Assembly: GCA_050250955.1 (NCBI GenBank)
Contig: JBFWNR010000004.1
Location: forward strand, 248,001 to 312,000
Origin: CAWAYR01 sp050250955
GTDB taxonomy: Bacteria > Acidobacteriota > Vicinamibacteria > Vicinamibacterales > UBA2999
DNA: 64,000 nt
Reading direction: 5' to 3'
The notes beneath the pieces were generated by a model. That model had not been told where the DNA came from. It searched no databases and was given only the letters and a program-made list of their open reading frames with translations. Shown piece by piece: positions 7,948 through 14,752 of the stretch. Positions within the stretch are counted from its first letter, which is position 1. Each line of letters starts with the position of its first letter. Made by a program: the position numbers and the translations under genes.

Positions 7948-8622
7948 GTGGCAAGGCGTCTCATCGTCGCAGTGGATGGCCCGTCGGGCGCCGGCAAGGG
8001 CACGGTGGCCCGCGCCACCGCCGACGCGCTCGCCTACGCGCACGTCGACACCGGCGCCATGTATCGGGCGGTGGCCTGGCTGGTCCTGCAGCGCGACGGC
8101 CGGGTCGAGGCGTCGGGCAGCGCCGCGGCGATCGCCCGTGCGGCGGCGATCGACGTCGGCGATGGCGTCGTCCGCATCGACGGCCACGACATCACCACCG
8201 CGATCCGCACGCCGGAGATCGACATGGCGGCGGCGGCCGTCGCCCGGCTCGCCGACGTGCGCGCCGCGCTGGTCGAGCGACAGCGGGCACTGGGCCGCGG
8301 CGGCGGCGTCGTCATGGAAGGACGGGACATCGGCACGGTGGTCTTCCCCGACGCCGACGTGAAGGTCTACCTGGATGCCTCACCGGAGGAGCGGGCGCGG
8401 CGCCGCGCCGCCGACCCCGCGCACAGCGGCAGCGGGCGCGGCGACGTGGCACACGTCGCGCAAGGTCTGGCGGCGCGCGACAAGAGCGACTCGACGCGCA
8501 GCGTCGCGCCGCTCGTCAGAGCCGACGACGCCGTCTACATCGACACCACCGGGGTGCCGATCGAGGACGTCGTCGCGCGGGTCCTGGCGCTGGTGCGGGA
8601 CAGACTAGCGGCTAGCGGCTAG
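7948..8622 (+). CDS. cmk: Cytidylate kinase
   Basis: Phosphorylates CMP and dCMP with ATP. The P-loop is at about residues 9-18 (DGPSGAGKGT), followed by the CMP-binding DTGAMYR and the EGRDIGTVVFPDA motif. At 224 aa it is of normal length. GTG at 7948 is preferred over ATG at 7930 because the family N-terminus starts just before LIVAVDGP and the -10 box overlaps the upstream ATG. The last residues (LAASG) and the TAG stop at 8620-8622 are encoded by the heptamer array at 8606-8633. Upstream of rpsA it keeps a widely conserved order, here interrupted by a reversed gene. Confidence 0.95.
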   Translation: MARRLIVAVDGPSGAGKGTVARATADALAYAHVDTGAMYRAVAWLVLQRDGRVEASGSAAAIARAAAIDVGDGVVRIDGHDITTAIRTPEIDMAAAAVARLADVRAALVERQRALGRGGGVVMEGRDIGTVVFPDADVKVYLDASPEERARRRAADPAHSGSGRGDVAHVAQGLAARDKSDSTRSVAPLVRADDAVYIDTTGVPIEDVVARVLALVRDRLAASG

Positions 8623-8633
8623 CGGCTCGCGGA
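8606..8633. repeat. Heptamer array at the 3' end of cmk (left arm)
   Basis: Three perfect TAGCGGC units at 8606-8626 are followed by TCGCGGA. Because 7 is not a multiple of 3, the three TAG triplets fall in the three forward frames. The third is the stop codon of cmk. It pairs with the inverted array at 8720-8754. Confidence 0.9.
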
Positions 8634-8671
8634 TCACACTGGCACGGTTTCACGCGGCGGGAGAAAGACAA

Positions 8672-8700
8672 ACGGCCCGGCAGGACTCCTGTCGGGCCGT
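8672..8700 (-). terminator. Terminator-like hairpin, minus-strand orientation
   Basis: A 13-bp stem (8672-8684 with 8688-8700, one G-U pair) closes a 3-nt loop. Read on the minus strand it is followed by a T-rich tract (TTTGTCTTTCTCC), the form of an intrinsic terminator for the H1-like/DUF6335 gene. It lies in the middle of the paired heptamer element. Confidence 0.7.
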
Positions 8701-8719
8701 CATCGCGTTCCGGCCGGGT

Positions 8720-8754
8720 CTAGCCGCTCGCCGCTAGTCCCTAGCCGCTGGGCG
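8720..8754. repeat. Heptamer array, inverted (right arm)
   Basis: The units CTAGCCG, CTCGCCG, CTAGTCC, CTAGCCG and CTGGGCG are in the opposite orientation to the array at 8606-8633. The two arms plus the central hairpin span about 150 bp. Confidence 0.85.
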
Positions 8755-8788
8755 ATTTCGACGAACGCTCTAGCGTTCGTCGAAATCG
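8753..8788 (-). terminator. 17-bp perfect palindrome over the stop codon of the H1-like gene
   Basis: Positions 8753-8769 and 8772-8788 are exact reverse complements with 2 bp between them. The TAG stop of the minus-strand gene is at the centre (8772-8770), so the last coding bases are mirrored after the stop. It could stall ribosomes, block exonucleases or act with the downstream hairpin as a bipartite terminator. No T tract follows it directly. Confidence 0.6.
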
Positions 8789-9570
8789 TCCGAAGACGCC
8801 GGATCCAGTTCCCAGCGATCGCGGTCGCGCTCGGCGATTTCCTCCCCGCCCTGCAGTTCCTCGTCGTCGTCGTACTCGACGCCGAGGGCGCGGCCGATCT
8901 CGTCGACGACATCCTGGTCCGGTGTGGGGTTGTCTCCGCCCGGCGCCTCGTCGCCGACCGCCTCGGCCGAGGCCCAGTCGGCGTCGATGTCTCCGCCGGT
9001 GAGCGCGGGCCCGGATCCGGTGTGGGCGGCCAGCTTGACCCGCAGTTCGTCGCCACCCGACTTGGCCGCGCTGGCATGCCCTGGCGACCAGCTCGACGGG
9101 GCGCTCGCCGCCTCGCCCACGGTGCGACGCTCGCGGTCGAGCCCCGGGGCCTTGCGCGGCGCGACCTTCGCGGCGGGCGCCGGCGTCGCCGGCTTCCGGG
9201 TGGGAGACGCCGCGGCCCTGGCTGGCCGCACCGGCTTTGCGGCCGCCCGCCGGGTGGCCGTGGCGACCGGCTTTCGTGCGGGTGCCTTTGCTGCCGGCTT
9301 GGCCCGCTTCGCCGCCTTCTTCCGCGTGGCCGCGCGGGTCGCCCCCTTGACGCGGGTGGCGACGGCCTTCCTGGCCGTCTTCTTCGGGGCGGCCGGCTTG
9401 GCGGCCTTCTTCTTCGGCCGCTTGGCTTTGGCCTTGGCCGTCGCCCGGGCGGCCGACCGGACCTTCGGGCGCGCCTTGCGGGCGGCCCCGGCCGCCGATC
9501 GGCCCTTCTTCGCGGCCTTGCCGGCCCGGGCCTTCGAGCCGTGCTTCGACTTTCGTGCGGTCTTTGCCAT
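8770..9570 (-). CDS. Histone H1-like basic tail joined to a DUF6335-like domain
   Basis: The protein is 266 aa in two contrasting parts. Residues 1-145 are almost only Lys, Ala, Arg, Pro and Thr, with repeated KKAAK/PAKK-type units typical of bacterial H1-like DNA-compacting tails. Residues about 185-266 are acidic and match my memory of the DUF6335 family (LTGGDIDADW, PGGDNPTPDQDVVDEIG, ERDRDRWELDPASSDD). The basic part probably binds DNA or RNA nonspecifically; the acidic part's function is unknown. AGAGGA upstream of the ATG fits a ribosome binding site. The gene is reversed between cmk and rpsA, and divergent from rpsA. Confidence 0.85.
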   Translation of the reverse strand: MAKTARKSKHGSKARAGKAAKKGRSAAGAARKARPKVRSAARATAKAKAKRPKKKAAKPAAPKKTARKAVATRVKGATRAATRKKAAKRAKPAAKAPARKPVATATRRAAAKPVRPARAAASPTRKPATPAPAAKVAPRKAPGLDRERRTVGEAASAPSSWSPGHASAAKSGGDELRVKLAAHTGSGPALTGGDIDADWASAEAVGDEAPGGDNPTPDQDVVDEIGRALGVEYDDDEELQGGEEIAERDRDRWELDPASSDDFDER

Positions 9571-9591
9571 GGCGCGTCCTCTATGGATTCC

Positions 9592-9620
9592 TTGACACTG
9601 AGCCCTAACTAACGTAACTT
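9592..9620 (+). promoter_or_regulatory. Candidate rpsA promoter
   Basis: TTGACA at 9592-9597, a 17-bp spacer, then TAACTT at 9615-9620. The -35 is perfect and the -10 is weak. The leader to rpsA would be about 105 nt and contains a small hairpin (AGGAAC with GTTCCT near 9638-9653), which could serve S1 autoregulation. Confidence 0.5.
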
Positions 9621-9731
9621 CTGTTGGTTACGCCGACAGGAACGTGAAGTTCCTCCGGCGAACACTCGCGGGGCGCCGGCCCCCGCTCACCCCGACCGGC
9701 AAATTTGAACGTCAGGAGGACGCGCACGTCA

Positions 9732-11513
9732 ATGGCAACGCACGAAGAGCAGGCAGTGGAGCCACAGGGCGCGTCGGCCCCGGGGGCTACCCAGCCCGCG
9801 GGCCGGCACACGCTCAAAGCCACCCCGCAGGTCCGGGGGGGCTCGGCGGAGGAGATGGACCCGGAGGAGTTTTCCCGCCTCCTGGACCTGTACGACAACA
9901 GCTTCCGCAACATCGCGGAGGGGGAGGTCGTCAAGGGGACGGTCCTCAAGGTCACCGACAACGAGGTCGTCGTCGACGTCGGCTACAAGTCCGAGGGCAT
10001 CATCTCGGTCAACGAGTTCCTCGACGAGAACGGCGCCGTGATGGTGCAGCCCGGTGACGTCGTCGACGTGCTGCTCGAACGCACCGAAGACCGTGATGGC
10101 CACATCGTCCTCTCTCGGGAAAAAGCCGAGAAGATGAAGATCTGGGACGAGGTCGAGAAGGCCTTCGCCGATCGCAAGGTGGTCATCGGCCGGGTCATCG
10201 AGCGCATCAAGGGCGGGCTGGCGGTCGACATCGGCGTGCGGGCGTTCCTGCCCGGCAGCCAGATCGACGTGCGCCCGGTGCGCAACCTCGACGCGCTGCG
10301 CGGCCAGGAGCTGCGCATGCGGGTCATCAAGGTCAACAAGAAGCGCGGCAACATCGTGCTGTCCCGCAAGGTGCTCCTCGAGGAGGAGAACGCCGAGAAG
10401 AAGAAGCACACCCTCGAGACCCTGGCCGAAGGCAAGGTGCTGACCGGTGTGGTCAAGAACATCACCGACTACGGCGCCTTCATCGACCTGGGCGGCATCG
10501 ACGGCCTGCTGCACATCACCGACATGTCGTGGGGCCGCGTCGGCCACCCGTCGGAAGTGCTCAAGGTCAACGAGAACATCGAGGTCGTGGTGCTCAAGTA
10601 CGACCAGGCCACCGAGCGCGTCTCGCTCGGCCACAAGCAGCTGGTCGCCGACCCGTGGACGACGGTGATGGACCGCTATCCGGCCGGCGCGCGGGTCAGC
10701 GGCAAGGCGGTCAGCCTCACCGACTACGGCGCGTTCATCGAGCTGGAGCCGGGCGTCGAGGGCCTGATCCACGTCAGCGAGATGTCGTGGAGCAAGCGGG
10801 TCAAACACCCGTCGAAGATCCTCAACGTCGGCGACACCGTCGAGGCGATGGTGCTCGGCGTCGACCCGTCGGCGCGGCGCATCTCGCTGGGTCTCAAGCA
10901 GGTCGAGAGCAACCCCTGGCACGAGCTGGTGGACAAGTACCCGGTCGGCACCAAGATCAAGGGCAAGGTCCGCAACCTGACCGAGTTCGGGGCCTTCGTC
11001 GAGGTCGAGGACGACATCGACGGGCTGATCCACATCTCCGACATGTCGTGGAGCAAGCGGATCAAGCACCCCAGCGAGATGCTCAAGAAGGGCGACACCG
11101 TCGAGGCGATGGTGCTCAGCATCGACGCCGAGAACCAGCGGCTGTCGCTGGGCCTGAAGCAGCTCGCCACCGACATCTGGGAGGACTTCTTCTCCCGCCA
11201 CAAGGTCGGGCAGAACATCGAGGGCCGGGTGGTGCGGATGACCAACTTCGGCGCGTTCGTCGAACTCGACGAGGGCATCGAGGGTCTCATCCACGTCTCG
11301 GAGTTCGACGACTCGCAGGGCGGGGAGAAGGTCGACCTCCAGGTCGGGCAGAGCTACCCGATGAAGATCATCAAGCTCAGCCCGTCGGAGCGGAAGATCG
11401 GCCTCAGCATCCGGGCGCTGAAGTCGGACGAGTACCGCAGCGACTGGGAGAGCTACTCGGCGTCGCAGGGCGACGGCTCGGCGACGCTGGGGGATCACTT
11501 CCGCAACAAGTAA
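9732..11513 (+). CDS. rpsA: 30S ribosomal protein S1
   Basis: Binds mRNA leaders and brings them to the 30S subunit. It is 593 aa with six S1 (OB-fold) repeats, beginning near residues 55, 140, 225, 312, 397 and 484. Repeats three to six share the pattern ITDYGAFI/LTEFGAFV followed by GLIHISDMSW. The N-terminal 40 residues (Thr/Ala/Pro/Gln-rich) are not part of a repeat. The ATG at 9732 follows AGGAGG at about 9714-9719, a rather long spacing of 12 nt; a TTG at 9705 is in frame. cmk - rpsA - IHF is a conserved bacterial order. Confidence 0.96.
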   Translation: MATHEEQAVEPQGASAPGATQPAGRHTLKATPQVRGGSAEEMDPEEFSRLLDLYDNSFRNIAEGEVVKGTVLKVTDNEVVVDVGYKSEGIISVNEFLDENGAVMVQPGDVVDVLLERTEDRDGHIVLSREKAEKMKIWDEVEKAFADRKVVIGRVIERIKGGLAVDIGVRAFLPGSQIDVRPVRNLDALRGQELRMRVIKVNKKRGNIVLSRKVLLEEENAEKKKHTLETLAEGKVLTGVVKNITDYGAFIDLGGIDGLLHITDMSWGRVGHPSEVLKVNENIEVVVLKYDQATERVSLGHKQLVADPWTTVMDRYPAGARVSGKAVSLTDYGAFIELEPGVEGLIHVSEMSWSKRVKHPSKILNVGDTVEAMVLGVDPSARRISLGLKQVESNPWHELVDKYPVGTKIKGKVRNLTEFGAFVEVEDDIDGLIHISDMSWSKRIKHPSEMLKKGDTVEAMVLSIDAENQRLSLGLKQLATDIWEDFFSRHKVGQNIEGRVVRMTNFGAFVELDEGIEGLIHVSEFDDSQGGEKVDLQVGQSYPMKIIKLSPSERKIGLSIRALKSDEYRSDWESYSASQGDGSATLGDHFRNK

Positions 11514-11518
11514 CGGAT

Positions 11519-11550
11519 CAGCGGCTAGCGGCTAGGGGCTAGCGGCTAGG
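11519..11550. repeat. Heptamer array after rpsA (left arm)
   Basis: Units CAGCGGC, TAGCGGC, TAGGGGC, TAGCGGC and a partial TAGG follow 5 bp after the rpsA stop. They pair with the inverted array at 11630-11657. Confidence 0.9.
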
Positions 11551-11560
11551 AAGGAATGGA

Positions 11561-11591
11561 CGGGCACGGCGCGCGGCGCGTGCCGTGCCCG
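11561..11591. terminator. Strong GC hairpin between rpsA and the IHF/HU gene
   Basis: A 10-bp perfect stem joins 11561-11570 (CGGGCACGGC) and 11582-11591 around a GC-rich loop. No T tract is seen on either side, so its role as an intrinsic terminator is uncertain. It sits between the two inverted heptamer arrays. Confidence 0.45.
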
Positions 11592-11629
11592 AACCGTATG
11601 GCGACAGGGTGCAGCGGACAGTGGCTCGA

Positions 11630-11657
11630 CTAGCCGCTAGCCGTTAGCCCCTAGCCG
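11630..11657. repeat. Heptamer array before the IHF/HU gene (right arm)
   Basis: Units CTAGCCG, CTAGCCG, TTAGCCC and CTAGCCG are inverted relative to 11519-11550. The array is enclosed by a 7-bp inverted repeat, GCTCGAC at 11624-11630 and GTCGAGC at 11661-11667. It ends about 14 bp before the ATG of the next gene. Confidence 0.85.
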
Positions 11658-11671
11658 CCAGTCGAGCAGCC

Positions 11672-12004
11672 ATGACCAAGGCCGAACTCGTCGAGGAAGT
11701 GTCACGGGTCTCCGACCTCACGAAGAAGCATTCGGAGGTCATCGTCGACACCGTGTTCCAGAGCATCATCGACGCGCTCCACCGCGGCGAGAAGATCGAG
11801 CTGCGCGGTTTCGGCAGCTTCCGGCTGCGCAAGCGCGAGCCGCGCAAGGGGCGCAACCCCAAGACCGGGGACAAGGTGGACGTGCCGCCCAAGCGCGTGC
11901 CGTACTTCAAGCCCGGCAAGGAATTGAAGGACCTCATCAACCGCAGCGACGGCGAACTGGAAGAGGCGCCCGACACGCCCGGCGCGCCGCCGCCGCAGCA
12001 CTGA
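11672..12004 (+). CDS. HU/IHF family DNA-binding protein
   Basis: A 110-aa nucleoid protein that bends DNA as a dimer. It starts with the family N-terminus MTKAELVEEVS. The hydrophobic core continues through VDTVFQSIIDALHRGEKIE, then GFGSFRLRKREPRKGRNPKTG, which contains the beta-arm with its RNPKTG tip. The C-terminus extends about 15 residues past the usual end with an acidic/Pro-rich tail. The position after rpsA is that of ihfB in proteobacteria, but HU and IHF cannot be separated safely by eye. The strict palindromes and arrays upstream leave little space for a ribosome binding site. Confidence 0.93.
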   Translation: MTKAELVEEVSRVSDLTKKHSEVIVDTVFQSIIDALHRGEKIELRGFGSFRLRKREPRKGRNPKTGDKVDVPPKRVPYFKPGKELKDLINRSDGELEEAPDTPGAPPPQH

Positions 12005-12014
12005 CGGGCGGCCG

Positions 12015-12521
12015 GTGGAACGGCTCTGGTCGCCGTGGCGGCAGGCATACGTGACCCGCACGGGAGATCCGGACGGCTGTGTGTTCTGCGCCGCGCCGTC
12101 GAGCGAGGACGGCCGGGGGCTGGTCGTCCACGACGGGCCGACCTGCTTCGTCATCCTGAATCTGTTCCCCTACAACGGCGGCCATCTGATGGTGGTGCCG
12201 CGTCGCCACGTCGCCGCGCTCGGCGCCCTCGCCGACGACGAGCTGGTCGAACTGGCGCGGACCACCCGGCTGGCGGAGGCGGCGCTGAACGAGGCGTTCC
12301 GGCCGCAGGGGATGAACGTCGGCATGAATCTCGGCCGGCCGGCCGGCGCCGGCATCGCCGACCACCTGCACGTCCACCTCGTGCCGCGGTGGGCCGGCGA
12401 CACCAACTTCATGCCCGTCGTCGGCAACGTGCGGGTGCTGCCGGAAGACCTCTTCACCACCGCCGGCCGGCTGCGGCCGATCTTCGCGCGCCTCGCCGCT
12501 GCCGCGCCCCACGCCCCATGA
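12015..12521 (+). CDS. HIT family hydrolase/phosphorylase
   Basis: Nucleotide-binding enzyme of the histidine-triad superfamily, probably acting on dinucleoside polyphosphates such as Ap4A. The 168 aa contain the triad motif HLHVHLVPRW at about residues 117-126 and a CVFC pair near residue 22 that often binds zinc in this branch. The N-terminus (MERLWSPWRQAYV) is typical of the ATP adenylyltransferase-like group. The GTG at 12015 lies 10 bp after the IHF/HU stop. The stop overlaps the next start (ATGA). Confidence 0.92.
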   Translation: MERLWSPWRQAYVTRTGDPDGCVFCAAPSSEDGRGLVVHDGPTCFVILNLFPYNGGHLMVVPRRHVAALGALADDELVELARTTRLAEAALNEAFRPQGMNVGMNLGRPAGAGIADHLHVHLVPRWAGDTNFMPVVGNVRVLPEDLFTTAGRLRPIFARLAAAAPHAP

Positions 12522-13237
12522 CCTACGAACTCGACGACGCCAGCCGCGATGCCCGCGAGCGGGCCCGCGCCGCCGCCGCGGACGCGCGCCAGGCCGCGGC
12601 TGCCATCGACTCGGCGGCGGCAATTCCCGAGGCGCTCCGTCAGGCGGCGCGCGCCGCCCTGCCGCCGCCATCGGCACGGCGGGCATGGGTCGTCGGCCTG
12701 GAGGAACTGGCCGCGGCATCGGGCAGCGTGGCCGTCGATGCCGGGTGGCCTGGCGGGCCGCCGGCGGGATCGGCCGAGTGGCCGGGGCTGCGCGGGGCGG
12801 CGCTCACCGCCGCCCACGAGGCATCGGCCCGGCCCGACGGGTGGCTGGGCATCGCGGCGGTGCTCATCGGACTGGGCCGCGCTGCCCTCGCCGCCGCCGT
12901 AGAGCCCCTGCGCGACACCCGGGCCGCCACCGGCACCAAGCCCGAGTTCGAACACTGGGGCCTCGCCGATACGGCCACCGAGCTCGACGCCGCACGATTG
13001 CTGCTGTGGCAGGCGGCGGAGTCCGGAGACCCCACCGGCGCCGCGATGGCCCGCCTCCAGGCCCGCCTGGCCGCAGAGGCTGCCGTGGCCGCGGCCCGAC
13101 GGGTCCTCGGTCCCGCCGGTTTGACCCGGGACGGTCTGCTGGACCGCGTCGGCCGTGACGTGGCGACGGCCGGGATGATCTTCGGTGGTCCCGACGCCGA
13201 CGAAACGGCGGTCGCCGCCGGCGTCCTTCCCGGCTGA
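12518..13237 (+). CDS. Degenerate acyl-CoA-dehydrogenase-like protein
   Basis: The protein is 239 aa and very Ala-rich. Residues 108-237 align with the C-terminal helical domain of acyl-CoA dehydrogenases: GIAAVLIGLGRAAL corresponds to the family GIAAxAxGxAQxA segment, and LADTATELDAARLLLWQAA to LAxMAxxIxAARLLxxxAA. The first 107 residues do not resemble the usual N-terminal and beta domains, which are missing or shrunken. Where the catalytic Glu would be (EGT) it reads IFGGPDAD, so no dehydrogenase activity is expected. It might be a non-catalytic subunit or a decaying paralogue. It is translationally coupled to the HIT gene. Confidence 0.7.
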   Translation: MTYELDDASRDARERARAAAADARQAAAAIDSAAAIPEALRQAARAALPPPSARRAWVVGLEELAAASGSVAVDAGWPGGPPAGSAEWPGLRGAALTAAHEASARPDGWLGIAAVLIGLGRAALAAAVEPLRDTRAATGTKPEFEHWGLADTATELDAARLLLWQAAESGDPTGAAMARLQARLAAEAAVAAARRVLGPAGLTRDGLLDRVGRDVATAGMIFGGPDADETAVAAGVLPG

Positions 13238-13243
13238 GGGCGG

Positions 13244-13456
13244 CTAGGGCGCGACCGCGTAGCCGAGCGCCCGGATCTTGTCGGCGATCGCGGCCGGCTG
13301 CACCACCGCGGGATCGAAGGTGACCCGGACGGTGCCGGCCGTGTGCGACGCCGCCACCGCCGCGACGCCGGGGAGGAGCGAGACGGCGCGCCGTACCGCG
13401 TTCTCGCACCCCCCGCAGGTCATGCCGCTGACCGGCAGGGTCACGTCGGTGGTCAT
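13244..13456 (-). CDS. Heavy-metal-associated (HMA) domain protein, CopZ-like
   Basis: A 70-aa stand-alone metal-binding protein of ferredoxin-like fold. The metal site GMTCGGC is at residues 11-17 (MxCxxC, C14 and C17). Such small proteins chaperone Cu(I) or related ions, usually for a P-type ATPase, but none is nearby. The ATG overlaps the stop of the acyl-CoA dehydrogenase upstream (ATGA), so it is co-transcribed with that gene. It is convergent with the acyl-CoA-dehydrogenase-like gene, 6 bp apart. Confidence 0.9.
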   Translation of the reverse strand: MTTDVTLPVSGMTCGGCENAVRRAVSLLPGVAAVAASHTAGTVRVTFDPAVVQPAAIADKIRALGYAVAP

Positions 13457-14634
13457 CCGCGGCCTCCCTGGGTGAGGCAGTGCTTGGCGATGGTCGCCAG
13501 CTGCATGTTGGACGTGCCCTCGTAGATCTGGCCGATCTTGGCGTCGCGGTAGAGCTTCTCGACCGGATAGTCCTTCACGAAGCCGTTGCCGCCGAACAGG
13601 TTGATCGCCTGCGAGGCGACGCGCTCGGCGATCTCCGACGTCACCAGTTTGCAGATCGCCGCTTCCTGGAGGAACGGCCGCCCCTGGTCGCGCAGCCGCG
13701 CCGCGTTGTAGGTCAGGAGGCGCGCAATCTCGACGTCGCAGGCCAGGCGCGCGATCTGGAACTGCACACCCTGGAAGTCGGCGACCGGCTTGCCGAACTG
13801 GGCCCGTTCGCGGACGTAGGCGACGGCGTGGTCGAAGGCGCCCTGGGCCAGGCCGAGCATCTGCGCGCCGATCCCGACCCGCCCCTCGTTGAGGGTCTCG
13901 ATCGCCACTTTGTAGCCTTGGCCGACGGTGCCGAGCACCTGGCTCTTGGGCACGCGACAGTCGTCGAACAGCAGCTCGCAGGTGCTGCTGGCGCGGATGC
14001 CGAGCTTGTCCTCCTTCTTGCCGACCGTGAAGCCCGGCGTGCCGCGGTCGACCATGAACGCGGTGATGCCCTTGTACCCGGCGTCGGGATTGATGGTGGC
14101 GAAGACGACGAACGCGTCGGCCTCGTTGGCGTTGGTGATCCACAGCTTGCGGCCGGACAGTGCGTAGGCGTCGCCGTCGTCGACGGCCCGGGTGGTCAAC
14201 GCGAAGGCGTCCGAGCCGGAGCCGGCCTCCGAGAGCGCGAAGGCGCCGATGGTCCCGCCGGCCAGGGCGGTGAGGTAGCGCTGCTTCAGCTCGGCGTGGC
14301 CCCAGCGCGCGACGGCGTTGACGACCAGCGTGTTCTGGACGTCGACGAGCACGCCAATCGCCGGATCGACCCGCGACAACGCCTCGACGGCGAGCACGGA
14401 ATGGAACAGCGTGCCACCGGCACCGCCGTATGGCTCGGGCACTTCGATGCCCATGACACCGAGATCGAAGAGCTTCGGCAGCAGCGTGCGGTCGATGGCG
14501 CCGTGCTCGTCCATGGATCGCACCACCGGCCGGACCTCCCGGTGGGCAAAGGCGTAGACGTTGTCGGCGAAGAGCTGCTCGTCCTCGGACAGGCGGGTGA
14601 GTGCCGGCGGGGCGGTAACGGTCGAATCGGACAC
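13453..14634 (-). CDS. Acyl-CoA dehydrogenase
   Basis: FAD enzyme that desaturates acyl-CoA at C2-C3 and passes electrons to ETF. It is 393 aa, full length. Landmarks are GAFALSEAGSGSDAFA (substrate/FAD loop), WITNANEADAFVVFA, LGIRASSTCELLFDD, RVGIGAQMLGLAQGAFD, and the C-terminal LFGGNGFVKDYPVEKLYRD with IYEGTSNMQ containing the catalytic Glu. It is most like short- or branched-chain enzymes. The GTG at 14634 follows AGAGG by a suitable distance. It is divergent from the VWFA-like gene and overlaps the HMA gene downstream. Confidence 0.95.
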   Translation of the reverse strand: MSDSTVTAPPALTRLSEDEQLFADNVYAFAHREVRPVVRSMDEHGAIDRTLLPKLFDLGVMGIEVPEPYGGAGGTLFHSVLAVEALSRVDPAIGVLVDVQNTLVVNAVARWGHAELKQRYLTALAGGTIGAFALSEAGSGSDAFALTTRAVDDGDAYALSGRKLWITNANEADAFVVFATINPDAGYKGITAFMVDRGTPGFTVGKKEDKLGIRASSTCELLFDDCRVPKSQVLGTVGQGYKVAIETLNEGRVGIGAQMLGLAQGAFDHAVAYVRERAQFGKPVADFQGVQFQIARLACDVEIARLLTYNAARLRDQGRPFLQEAAICKLVTSEIAERVASQAINLFGGNGFVKDYPVEKLYRDAKIGQIYEGTSNMQLATIAKHCLTQGGRG

Positions 14635-14700
14635 GGGCTACCTCTGGCGGGCGTCGCGCCCGCGGCCGCGCGCGCCGCGGCCGACCGTGGCGGGCGGAAT

Positions 14701-14718
14701 CCCGATGGTATCATCGGG
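14701..14718 (+). promoter_or_regulatory. Palindrome enclosing an extended -10 box before the VWFA-like gene
   Basis: CCCGATG (14701-14707) and CATCGGG (14712-14718) are perfect inverted arms around GTAT. Within them TGGTATCAT (14706-14714) is an extended -10-like box. A protein bound to the palindrome would occlude the promoter. The leader to the ATG at 14753 would be about 30 nt. Confidence 0.4.
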
Positions 14719-14752
14719 TCAGCGCGCCAGCCAGCTGCCGAGGTCGCCCGTC

